Shown: one piece after another, positions 55,584 to 63,193 of the stretch
Numbering within the stretch: the stretch's first letter is position 1
Layout of the letters: each line of letters starts with the position of its first letter
DNA from: Mesorhizobium sp.
Lineage (GTDB): Bacteria; Pseudomonadota; Alphaproteobacteria; Rhizobiales; Rhizobiaceae
Length of the DNA: 64,000 nucleotides
Reading direction: 5' to 3'
Assembly: GCF_005063415.1 (NCBI RefSeq)
Contig: NZ_SUEG01000004.1
Span: forward strand, 53,290 to 117,289
Made by a program: the position numbers and the translations under genes
The notes under the pieces: model-generated
What the model saw: the letters and a program-made list of their open reading frames with translations, nothing else
Database searches by the model: none
What the model was told of the DNA's origin: nothing

Positions 55584-55759
55584 AACAAGAGGAATTTCTG
55601 GATTGTCGATCCTGCATGACATTGGCGCTCTTCCGGCCTCAGCCAGCCTGGCCATGCAAGCCTTCCCGCTTGCCTCGCTGAGCGTCAGCTGGCTTCTCGC
55701 AGCGGGAAACGGACTGGTGCGTAGCCTTCGCAATGTCCATTGACGACTGGGAAGCTTTG

Positions 55760-55776
55760 TGTCACTAGCAGTGACA
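55760..55776. promoter_or_regulatory. Perfect dyad at the start of the TetR-cupin operon
   Basis: TGTCACT-AGC-AGTGACA, a perfect 7-bp inverted repeat with a 3-nt centre. Its last base is the A of the assigned ATG at 55776, so a bound repressor would cover the translation start. It is the natural TetR operator candidate. Confidence 0.6.
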
Positions 55777-56402
55777 TGAATTCACAAATGATGACTCAGA
55801 AATACGAGAGCCCGCTGCGGGCAGAGCAGGCGCAGGCCACGCGCGAGCGCATCCTCGCGTCCATTCGAACGATCCTGGAGCAAAATCCGTACAGCCTCCT
55901 TGGCTTCGATGAGGTTGCCGAGGTTTCGGGCGTGAACCGAAGGACGATCTTCCGCCACTTCCCGACGAAGGAAGCGCTTTTGGAAGCCTTTTGGGCCAGC
56001 ACCAATGCCTCGCTGGGAGTGCGGTTCTGGCCTGAGCGGGAGCAGGATCTGATCGATCTTCCTCCCGACCTTTTCGCCTCGTTGGACGCAATCGAAGGCG
56101 TAGTCAGAGCCTCGCATGCGAGCGCTACCGGGCGCGAGATGCGCCTGCAAGCCAATGGTGAGCGGCAACGTGCCTTTCGGAGCAGCCTTTCGCAAGTCGC
56201 AAACGGAATGGACCCGAAGGCGGCGCGCCAGCTTGAGGCCGTGATCCAGCTCCTGTTCAGCGCCACTGCCTGGCAGACGATGAAAGACTACTGGGGTCTT
56301 ACCGGCCGTGAGGCCGGAGAGGCAGCCGCCTGGGCAATTCGCGCCTTGCTCAATGCGGCAAAATCGCAGCAGGGCGCTGTTCGAAAGGGAAAAAGCAAGT
56401 GA
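55776..56402 (+). CDS. TetR-family transcriptional regulator
   Basis: A 208-residue TetR-type repressor. The HTH spans about residues 22-66 (ILASIRTILEQNPYSLLGFDEVAEVSGVNRRTIFRHF), with a variable helical ligand domain after it. The ATG at 55776 overlaps its own candidate operator and has no clear ribosome site. A later in-frame ATG at 55788-55793 is an alternative start. The stop overlaps the GTG of the cupin gene, so the two are an operon. Confidence 0.8.
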   Translation: MNSQMMTQKYESPLRAEQAQATRERILASIRTILEQNPYSLLGFDEVAEVSGVNRRTIFRHFPTKEALLEAFWASTNASLGVRFWPEREQDLIDLPPDLFASLDAIEGVVRASHASATGREMRLQANGERQRAFRSSLSQVANGMDPKAARQLEAVIQLLFSATAWQTMKDYWGLTGREAGEAAAWAIRALLNAAKSQQGAVRKGKSK

Positions 56403-56872
56403 CTTGGCATAAGACCAAAGCGACGGTCCATCCGGCCGATTCGGTTCAAGGCTTCTGGGTGATGGGCGATCAGGTCGCTGTCCGGGCAAAGCTCGCTGGG
56501 ACGGCACTCAACGTGATCGACGTCACGGTACCTCCTGGAAGCGGCACGCCGCCCCACACGCATCCTTCCGCGGAAATTTTCCGCATTCTCGAGGGCACTC
56601 TCACGATGTGGACGGTGATCGATGGTGTCGCGCAAGAATATGAGGTGGAACCCGGTGATGTCGTCACCATTCCTGGCAACGCGCCCCATGGCTATCGCAA
56701 TGCTGGTCCCGTGCCGGTTATATTCATGGCGATCGTCGACGACGAGATGATCGCATTCTTCGAAGAGGCTGCATCCAAGGACGCGCCCTCCGGCCCGCCG
56801 ACCGCTGACATGATTAACCGCGTGATCGAGCTTACCGGACGCCACGGAATCCAGATCCTGCAGGCGGCCTGA
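56399..56872 (+). CDS. Small cupin-domain protein
   Basis: A 157-residue single-cupin protein with the two conserved motifs GSGTPPHTHPSAEIFRILEGTL and PGDVVTIPGNAPHGYRN, whose His and Glu residues can bind a metal. The start is GTG at 56399, overlapping the TetR stop (GTGA), with AAGGG upstream. Cupins of this size act as dioxygenases, isomerases or small-molecule binders. Coupling to a TetR gene suggests detoxification of a small aromatic or quinone, which is inference only. Confidence 0.8.
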   Translation: MTWHKTKATVHPADSVQGFWVMGDQVAVRAKLAGTALNVIDVTVPPGSGTPPHTHPSAEIFRILEGTLTMWTVIDGVAQEYEVEPGDVVTIPGNAPHGYRNAGPVPVIFMAIVDDEMIAFFEEAASKDAPSGPPTADMINRVIELTGRHGIQILQAA

Positions 56873-57198
56873 CCGGCGAAACCGTTGCGCCAGGCTCAGG
56901 ATTTGACCTGGAGGACGGTGCCTTATGCCGCCTAAATCCAGCAGTCCATCCATCCAGGTCGAAGCGGGCCTTCGCGCGAGTGATACGTGCAGCCGCGACA
57001 AGCCGTCGGCTGGATGGATGTCTCGTTTGCTGATCCACAAACTGCTTTCACAGCTAGAGAGCACCTCTATGCTGCCATCGTCGCCAGAGCCGCCGTTCGC
57101 GCTACGGCTTGAATCGACCGTGTCGAAACTATCAGCAAAAAGCGGCGCCCTTGGCGTGGGAGCCGAGGGCGCCGCGGGACCGGACCTGATGGGGGTTA
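56873..57198. other. Gap between the cupin and the RND fusion protein
   Basis: 326 nt. It holds a strong terminator of the converging RND operon (57137-57175). A ~100-codon plus-strand ORF here runs through that terminator and into the fusion-protein gene, and has no family features. Confidence 0.55.
57137..57175 (-). terminator. Rho-independent terminator of the RND pump operon
   Basis: On the minus strand GCGGCGCCCTCGGC pairs with GCCAAGGGCGCCGC (57142-57155 with 57162-57175, one mismatch) and is followed by TTTTT. It lies about 25 nt beyond the fusion-protein stop codon. Confidence 0.8.
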
Positions 57199-58353
57199 TC
57201 AGGTGGCCGGTTTCTCGGACAGCGGCGAGATAGGCATTCCCGGGCCGATCTTCTGCAGATTGCCGGTAATCACCCGGTCGCCTTCGGCCACACCGCTCAA
57301 GATGGCAACCTGATCGCCATTGGTCGGTCCGAGCGAAACGATACGCTGGTCGACGGTGTTGTCCTTGCCGACGACATAGAGGTATTTGCCAAGCTGGCCT
57401 GAGCCGAGTGCCGTCTGCGGCACCATCAGCGCATCGGGCTGCTCTTTGACGTGCAGCCGGACGCGGACATATTGGCCGGGCAGCAGCGTGAACTTGCCGT
57501 TGCCGACCGTCGCCCGTGCCGTGATCGTGCCGGTCGAGCGATCGATCGTGTTGTCCATGAAAGTAAGATCGCCCTTCTGGCGCGGTTCGGTCTCACCAGG
57601 AAGCAGCACGTCGACACTGATCGGTCCCGCGGCCCGAGCTTCCTCGATCTGGGTCAGGTCCGTTTCGCTCGGATTGAAAGTGACGTAGATCGGATCGAGC
57701 TGCACCAGCGAGTTGAGCACCGTGCCGGCGACGCTGACCAGCGTTCCAACGGAAGCCTGGCTGCGTCCGATACGTCCCGCGAACGGGGCACTGATTTCGG
57801 TATAGCTCAAATTGAGCTCGGCGGTCCGCAAGGCGGCCTGGTTCACGGCGAGCGAGGCCTGAGCCTCGCGCAAGGTGCTGGTGCGCTGGTCGAACACGTC
57901 CTTGGCGAGATAGCCGCTCTTGGCGAGCTCGCTGCCGCGCCCGAGATTGGAGCGCGCATAGTCGAGTGTTGCCGTGTCGCGCTGGATAAGCGCCTTCGCC
58001 TGCTCGAGGGCAGCCTGGAAATCCTCCGGGGCGATCTTGTAGAGAAGATCGCCCTTCGCAACGTCGCTGCCGTCGGTGGCGACCTGCTCCTGCAGATAAC
58101 CCGGCACGCGCGCCTGCAGCGTGATGCTGCGGATTGGCTCCACCCGGGCGGCGTAGTCGAGATAGATCGGGATCGTCTTCTTGACGACGCTCACCACCGG
58201 CACCGGCATGACAAAGGCTTCCGGCTTGGGTGTCGCCGCCCCGGCTGTGCCGGCGTTGAGGCTGAGGCTGCCCATGTCGAGCAGGTGAACGCTCGCCACC
58301 GAAATCGCCCCAAGGGCGACGGCCGTTCCCAGCGCGATTTTCCATTTACGCAT
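57199..58353 (-). CDS. RND efflux periplasmic adaptor (membrane fusion) protein
   Basis: A 384-residue adaptor with an N-terminal membrane anchor or signal (~6-28). A lipoyl half-motif (LQARVPGYLQEQVATDGSDVAKGDLL, ~82-107), an alpha-hairpin region (~110-170), the second lipoyl half (ISAPFAGRIGR) and a beta-barrel follow. No lipobox Cys is seen. ATG at 58353 follows GGAGAA. It lies downstream of its pump gene, the reverse of the usual order. Confidence 0.9.
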   Translation of the reverse strand: MRKWKIALGTAVALGAISVASVHLLDMGSLSLNAGTAGAATPKPEAFVMPVPVVSVVKKTIPIYLDYAARVEPIRSITLQARVPGYLQEQVATDGSDVAKGDLLYKIAPEDFQAALEQAKALIQRDTATLDYARSNLGRGSELAKSGYLAKDVFDQRTSTLREAQASLAVNQAALRTAELNLSYTEISAPFAGRIGRSQASVGTLVSVAGTVLNSLVQLDPIYVTFNPSETDLTQIEEARAAGPISVDVLLPGETEPRQKGDLTFMDNTIDRSTGTITARATVGNGKFTLLPGQYVRVRLHVKEQPDALMVPQTALGSGQLGKYLYVVGKDNTVDQRIVSLGPTNGDQVAILSGVAEGDRVITGNLQKIGPGMPISPLSEKPAT

Positions 58354-58369
58354 GATCAATTCTCCAGTC

Positions 58370-61300
58370 CTATTCAGCCGCTTCGGCCAGGGGCACGAAG
58401 GCGGGTTCGGCAGTTGGTTGTTCGGTCGCTTCGGAAACCGGCTCGCTCTCGCCGCGGCGCTCGCGCAGCTGCTCGATCACCGCGTAGAAGACCGGCACGA
58501 ACACCAGCGACAGGATCGTCGCCGCAACCATGCCGCCAAAGACGGTGGTGCCGATCGACTGCCGGCTTGCGGCACCCGCACCTGTGGCGAACATCAGCGG
58601 CAGCACGCCGAGGATGAAGGCGAAGGCGGTCATCAGGATCGGTCGCAGCCGAAGCCGCGCCGCTTCCATCGCGGCGTCGACGATGCTGAGGCCTTCTTCG
58701 CGCCGGCGCCGGGCAAACTCGACGATCAGAATCGCGTTCTTGGCCGCCAGTCCGATCAGCATGACGAAGCCGATCTGCGAATAGACGTCGATCTGCATGC
58801 CGCGCAGCCACAGCACGAAGAACGCACCGAACAATGCAAGCGGCACCGCCAGCAGCACCATGAACGGCATCGCCCAGCTCTCATATTGCGCGGCGAGGAT
58901 CAGGAAGACGAAGACGATGGCAAGGCCGAAGACGACGGATGCGATCGATCCCGCCTTGAGCTCCTGATAGGTGATGCCGGTCCATTCGTAGCCGAAATCT
59001 CTGGGCAGCGCCGTGGCAGCGGCACGCTCCATTGCCGCCACCGCCTGGCCGGACGAAAAGCCGGGGGCGGCGCCGCCATTGATCAGGGCCGACGCATTGT
59101 TGTTGTAATGCGGCACGGTCTCTGGGCCGACGACGGGCACAAGCTTGCCCAGCGTGCTCAGCGGCACCATGCCACCCGACGCATTGCGGACATAGAGCCG
59201 CGAAATGTCGGCCGGGCCGGCACGAGAGTCCTTGTCGGCCTGGATCGTCACCCGGAAGGTGCGGCCGAACAAGTTGAAATCGTTCACATAGAGCGAGCCG
59301 AGATAGATCTGCAGCGTATTGAACACGTCCGGCAGGTTGAGCCCGAGCAGCTTCGCCTTGGCGCGATCGAGATCGTAGTTGAACTGCGGCGTCGAGGTCG
59401 AGAACGACGAGAACAATTGCTGCGGGTTGAGCTCGGGCTGCTTGCGCGCCTCGGCAATCACGGCTTGCGTCGCATCGTTGAGCGCCACGCTGCCGCGGCC
59501 GGTCAGGTCCTCGACCTGGAACTCGAAGCCACCGGTGGTGCCAATGCCCGGGATCGACGGCGGGTCGAAGCTCAGCGCAAAAGCCTCCGGAATTTGCAGC
59601 AGCTTGTTGCGCACGTCGGCGACGAGCTTCGAGGCGCTCTGGTCGGGGCCGCGTTCGTCCCATGGCTTCAGGATGGCGAATTCGACCGCCGAGTTCGACT
59701 GCGCGGCGCTGGTCAGGAAGTTCAAGCCGCTGATCGAGCCGACGATGTCGACGCCGGGCGTGTTCTGTAGGATGTCGCGTGCCTTTTGCGCCACCGCGTC
59801 GGTGCGTTCCAGCGAGGCTCCATCGGGGAGCTGGATGACGACGAAGAAGTAGCCCTGGTCCTCGACCGGAAGGAAGGTCGAGGGCAGGCGCTGCCAGACG
59901 AAATAGGTCGCGACAAGTCCGGCCGCGAACACGCCGAGCATGATCCAGCGCAGGCGGATGAGAATGCGCACACCATTCGCATAGGCATGCGCCAGCCGTT
60001 CGAAGCCCATGTTGAACCAGCGGAACAGCACGAACTGCGTTTCCGGCCGGTGGCGCAGGAAGGCGGCGCTGAGCGACGGGGTAAGCGTCAGCGAGACGAA
60101 GGCCGAAATGCCGAAGGAGATCGCCACCGTCAGGGCGAATTGGTTGTAGAGCCGGCCGGACACGCCGGGAATGAAGGCGACCGGCACGAACACGGCCATC
60201 AGCACGGCGGTCGTCGCGATGATCGGGCCGGTGACCTCAGCCATCGCCGTGCGCGTGGCAGCCAGCGGTTTGAGGCCGGCCTCAAGTTGGCGTTCGACAT
60301 TCTCGACGACGACGATCGCATCATCGACGACGAGGCCGATCGCCAGCACCATGCCGAGCAGGCTGAGCATATTCAGTGAGAAGCCAAGCATATGCATGAC
60401 GGCCAGCGTCGCCACCAGCGACACCGGAATTGCGATCGTCGGGATGATCGTGGTGCGCCAGCTTTGCAGGAAGATGAACACCACGGCGACGACCAGGACC
60501 AGCGCTTCGCCGAGCGTGATCAGCACGTCGTGCATCGAGGCCGAAACGAAACGTGTCGTATCGTAATGCATGGCGTAGCTGACGCCCTTCGGGAAGCGGG
60601 CCGACAGCTCCTGCATCTTGTCCTTGACGCGCTGCTGCAGATCGAGCGCGTTGGAGCCCGGCATCTGGTAGACCGCGAGCACCACCGTCGGGTCCTTGCC
60701 GAAGAAGGCCGACGACGAATATTGCAGCGCGCCGAGCTCGATGCGCGCAACGTCGCGCAGCCTGACCAGCGAGCCGTTGGCGGTATTGGCCCGCACGACG
60801 ATGTCGCCGAACTCCTTGGGATCGCTCAGCCTGCCGACGGCGTTGACCTGCATCTCGAAGGCGGTGCCGGCCGGAGCCGGCGACTGCCCGATCTTGCCGG
60901 CCGCCACCTGGACGTTCTGCTCGGCCACGGCGTTCTGCACGTCGACGGCAGTAATGCCGAGATTGGCGAGCTTGTCGGGATCGAGCCAGATGCGCATCGA
61001 ATAGCGCCGCTCGCCGAAGATCTGCACGTCGCCGACACCGGGCAGGCGCTTCAGCGGATCGACCACCTGCAGATAGGCGAGATTGCTCAGCGCGACCGGG
61101 TTGACGGAATCGTCCGGCGAGGTGAGGTCGACGATCAGGACGAAGTTCGGGTTCTGCTTCTTGATCGTCACGCCGCCCTGGTTGACGATGGCCGGCAACG
61201 AGGAAGCCGCCTGCGAGACGCGGTTCTGGACGTCGACGGCCGCGGTGCTCAGGTCGTAGCCGACGTCGAAGGTGATGGTGATCGTCGAGGAGCCGTCATT

Positions 61301-61549
61301 GGAGCTCGACGACGACATATAGGTCATGCCCTGGACGCCGTTGATCTGCTGTTCGAGCGGCGTCGTCACCGTGTCGGCGACGACCTGCGCGCTGGCGCCC
61401 GGGTAGTGGGCGCTGACCACGACCTGGGGCGGCGTGATGTCGGGAAATTGCGAGACGGGCAGAAGGAAATAACAGATCCCCCCGGCGAGCACCATGATGA
61501 TGGCGATCGCCGACGCAAAGATCGGACGATGGATGAAGAAGTTTACCAT
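58370..61549 (-). CDS. RND multidrug efflux transporter (HAE1 family)
   Basis: A 1059-residue AcrB-type pump. It has TM1 near residues 10-28, the proton-relay Asp-Asp in AIGLVVDDAIVVVENVER, the SQFPDITPP motif after helix 1, and family segments RLKRLPGVGDVQIFG-like and FSSFSTSTPQFNYD. ATG at 61549 is the better start; a GTG three codons earlier exists. It overlaps the preceding 91-residue ORF by 7 nt and is followed by the adaptor after 16 nt. It probably exports hydrophobic toxins and is controlled by the divergent TetR regulator. Confidence 0.93.
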   Translation of the reverse strand: MVNFFIHRPIFASAIAIIMVLAGGICYFLLPVSQFPDITPPQVVVSAHYPGASAQVVADTVTTPLEQQINGVQGMTYMSSSSSNDGSSTITITFDVGYDLSTAAVDVQNRVSQAASSLPAIVNQGGVTIKKQNPNFVLIVDLTSPDDSVNPVALSNLAYLQVVDPLKRLPGVGDVQIFGERRYSMRIWLDPDKLANLGITAVDVQNAVAEQNVQVAAGKIGQSPAPAGTAFEMQVNAVGRLSDPKEFGDIVVRANTANGSLVRLRDVARIELGALQYSSSAFFGKDPTVVLAVYQMPGSNALDLQQRVKDKMQELSARFPKGVSYAMHYDTTRFVSASMHDVLITLGEALVLVVAVVFIFLQSWRTTIIPTIAIPVSLVATLAVMHMLGFSLNMLSLLGMVLAIGLVVDDAIVVVENVERQLEAGLKPLAATRTAMAEVTGPIIATTAVLMAVFVPVAFIPGVSGRLYNQFALTVAISFGISAFVSLTLTPSLSAAFLRHRPETQFVLFRWFNMGFERLAHAYANGVRILIRLRWIMLGVFAAGLVATYFVWQRLPSTFLPVEDQGYFFVVIQLPDGASLERTDAVAQKARDILQNTPGVDIVGSISGLNFLTSAAQSNSAVEFAILKPWDERGPDQSASKLVADVRNKLLQIPEAFALSFDPPSIPGIGTTGGFEFQVEDLTGRGSVALNDATQAVIAEARKQPELNPQQLFSSFSTSTPQFNYDLDRAKAKLLGLNLPDVFNTLQIYLGSLYVNDFNLFGRTFRVTIQADKDSRAGPADISRLYVRNASGGMVPLSTLGKLVPVVGPETVPHYNNNASALINGGAAPGFSSGQAVAAMERAAATALPRDFGYEWTGITYQELKAGSIASVVFGLAIVFVFLILAAQYESWAMPFMVLLAVPLALFGAFFVLWLRGMQIDVYSQIGFVMLIGLAAKNAILIVEFARRRREEGLSIVDAAMEAARLRLRPILMTAFAFILGVLPLMFATGAGAASRQSIGTTVFGGMVAATILSLVFVPVFYAVIEQLRERRGESEPVSEATEQPTAEPAFVPLAEAAE

Positions 61550-61818
61550 GAGATGCACGCCTCGCCCGATGCTCTGGCCCGGCCAAAGGCCTTGGCCACC
61601 CTGGACATCCGCCGGCTGCGCGTTGAGCCGGAATCTTCCAGAAAGCCGAAATCTTCCACGAGGCGGCGCGGCGCATTGCGGCGCTCGGCCTGTTCATCCG
61701 CCAGCGCACGCAGCATCGCCTCGAAAGACCGCGGGTCGACGCGGTCGGCCTTCATCAGCATGCGGATCATCGGATCCCTCACGACTTCATCGATCGTCAG
61801 ATCATTGCGCTGCGACAT
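61543..61818 (-). CDS. Small protein of unknown function heading the RND operon (91 aa)
   Basis: It starts MSQRNDLTIDEVVRDPMIRMLMKADRVDPRSF after AGGAG and ends in a basic, Arg/Ser-rich tail. It is soluble and mostly helical. It overlaps the pump gene start by 7 nt, and its promoter contains the TetR-type operators. I do not recognise a family. It could be a small modulator of the pump; coding bias and spacing make it likely to be real. Confidence 0.65.
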   Translation of the reverse strand: MSQRNDLTIDEVVRDPMIRMLMKADRVDPRSFEAMLRALADEQAERRNAPRRLVEDFGFLEDSGSTRSRRMSRVAKAFGRARASGEACISW

Positions 61819-61973
61819 CGAAGCGGCTCCTGGTTTTTGGCGATCCGCGGCAAGCCGCGGATCGGATGTTCTCTTGCTCGCCGGCCGAGGCCGTAAGGTG
61901 CGGTTCGTCCCCTTGCCGATCGGGGCGGGGCTGATGGCCGGCACTTGCGAATTTGACATGATGCAATGCGGGT

Positions 61974-62014
61974 GTTACAGGTAAGTAACATCTCTAAAGT
62001 TACAGACCGGTAAC
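61974..62014. promoter_or_regulatory. Tandem GTTAC-N6-GTAAC operators of the RND/TetR divergon
   Basis: Two identical inverted repeats, GTTAC-N6-GTAAC, occupy 61974-61989 and 61999-62014, centres 25 bp apart. The first extends to TGTTAC/GTAACA. They lie between the divergent RND operon and TetR gene, 58 nt before the TetR start. Confidence 0.7.
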
Positions 62015-62071
62015 ACCCTAGTCAAGAGGTGCACCGAGGGAATTTCGGGAAACGCAATCACGGAGGTTTTG

Positions 62072-62653
62072 ATGACAGACGGTGTTGTGGAGCGTGTTCG
62101 CCCCCGGGACAGGATCCTGGAGACGGCACGGGACATGTTTCACAAGCATGGCATTCGCGGCGTCGGCATCGACGCCATCACCGAGGCCGCCGGCACCAAC
62201 AAGATGACGCTCTACCGGCATTTCGAGTCCAAGGACGACCTGATCATCGAATGCCTGCGGGCGACCGCCTGCAGCGCCAACGCGATGTGGGAAAAGTTCG
62301 AGGCCGAGAATCCGGGCGACAAGCTGGCGCAGCTGCACGCCTGGGTCCGGATGGCGGCCGATTGCCTGATGTCGGATCGTCGCGGTTGCGACATGGCCAA
62401 CGCCGCCATCGAGCTGAGCGAGGCCGATCATCCGGCAAGGCAAGTGATCAAGGAACTCAAGGAAGCGCAGCGCGAGCGACTGGTCTCCCTGTGTCGCGAT
62501 GCCGGCATCGGCCAGGCCGAACTTCTTGCGGACACGCTGTCGCTTTTGCTCGAGGGCGCCCGCGTCAGCCTGCAAAGCGTCGGCGCCGAGGGCCCGAGCG
62601 CGCAGTTCGTCCGCATGGCGGAAGGCCTGATCACTTCTTTCAGGGCCAGATAG
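62072..62653 (+). CDS. TetR-family repressor of the RND pump
   Basis: A 193-residue TetR-type regulator. The HTH spans about 14-58 (RDRILETARDMFHKHGIRGVGIDAITEAAGTNKMTLYRHF), and the ligand domain contains several Cys residues (ECLRATAC, RRGCDMA, SLCRDAG) that could sense electrophiles. ATG at 62072 lies 5 nt after CGGAGG. Divergent placement and the tandem operators mark it as the pump's local repressor. Confidence 0.88.
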   Translation: MTDGVVERVRPRDRILETARDMFHKHGIRGVGIDAITEAAGTNKMTLYRHFESKDDLIIECLRATACSANAMWEKFEAENPGDKLAQLHAWVRMAADCLMSDRRGCDMANAAIELSEADHPARQVIKELKEAQRERLVSLCRDAGIGQAELLADTLSLLLEGARVSLQSVGAEGPSAQFVRMAEGLITSFRAR

Positions 62654-63193
62654 TCTCGCAAGCGGCGAAACGATCCGTGGCGTTTCGATTGCGCGCCGCG
62701 CCGCCGGGTGATGTCTCGTCCCATCGCGATGTGCCATCTCGCGTGCCCCTTGCCGATCCTCCGCACCATTGCCGGCGCGGCGTTGTTTGCTGCTCGTGAG
62801 GCAGGATAGGGCCGCCGGCGAACCGGTGAGAGTGACAAGTGTGACAGGATTCCGCCCGACAAGCCGCGGCGGTCGCAGCTCATCGATCCGCGGATCAGCA
62901 ATCGTGTCCGGTGCTGTCCCGACCGCAAGCATCGGCCGCTATCCCGGAGCGGGAACAAAAAAAGCCCGCTGCCGGGAGGAGGTGGCAGCGGGCTCGATTT
63001 CGAATACGGCACGGGAGGAGGTGTACCGCACTCAGCGTCGGCATCGCATCTGGGAGGAGTAGATGGCCGACACCTGCGAAACTATCGATTGCCCAATGAT
63101 TCGGCAACCACAAAAGTTGCATAGGTGATGTGCAGATTTGCGGTATCAACCGAATTTTAACGATCGAGGCCCGAGCGACGCCCTCGCGCGGCA
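62654..63193. other. Intergenic region with a small RNA gene
   Basis: 540 nt between the TetR and LacI-type genes. The part 62957-63080 encodes a probable anti-Shine-Dalgarno sRNA on the minus strand. In 62654-62956 I see no gene or convincing signal. Confidence 0.6.
62957..63080 (-). ncRNA. Probable anti-Shine-Dalgarno sRNA (cuckoo/alpha-r14-like)
   Basis: Read on the minus strand, three consecutive hairpins each display CUCCUCCC in the loop. Hairpin 1: GUCGGC/GCCGAC outer stem (63066-63071 with 63037-63042) and CAUCU/AGAUG inner stem, loop 63052-63060. Hairpin 2: an 8-bp stem with two G-U pairs (63023-63030 with 63005-63012), loop ACCUCCUCCC. Hairpin 3: an 11-bp stem AGCCCGCUGCC/GGCAGCGGGCU (62984-62994 with 62963-62973), the same loop, followed by seven U, i.e. 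a Rho-independent terminator. Loops complementary to ribosome-binding sites define the alphaproteobacterial cuckoo RNA/alpha-r14 family. The 5' end (about 63080) is approximate; TTGCCG-N17-TAGTTT upstream may be the promoter. Confidence 0.75.

Noticed and set aside
56925..57233. 102-codon ORF after the cupin gene with a GGAGG upstream
   Set aside because: It reads through the RND operon terminator and into the adaptor gene tail, and has Ser/Pro-rich, family-less content.
62974..63126. Two short plus-strand peptides with perfect GGGAGGAG ribosome sites
   Set aside because: The apparent ribosome sites are the complements of the CUCCUCCC loops of the minus-strand sRNA, which explains all three copies and their hairpins better.
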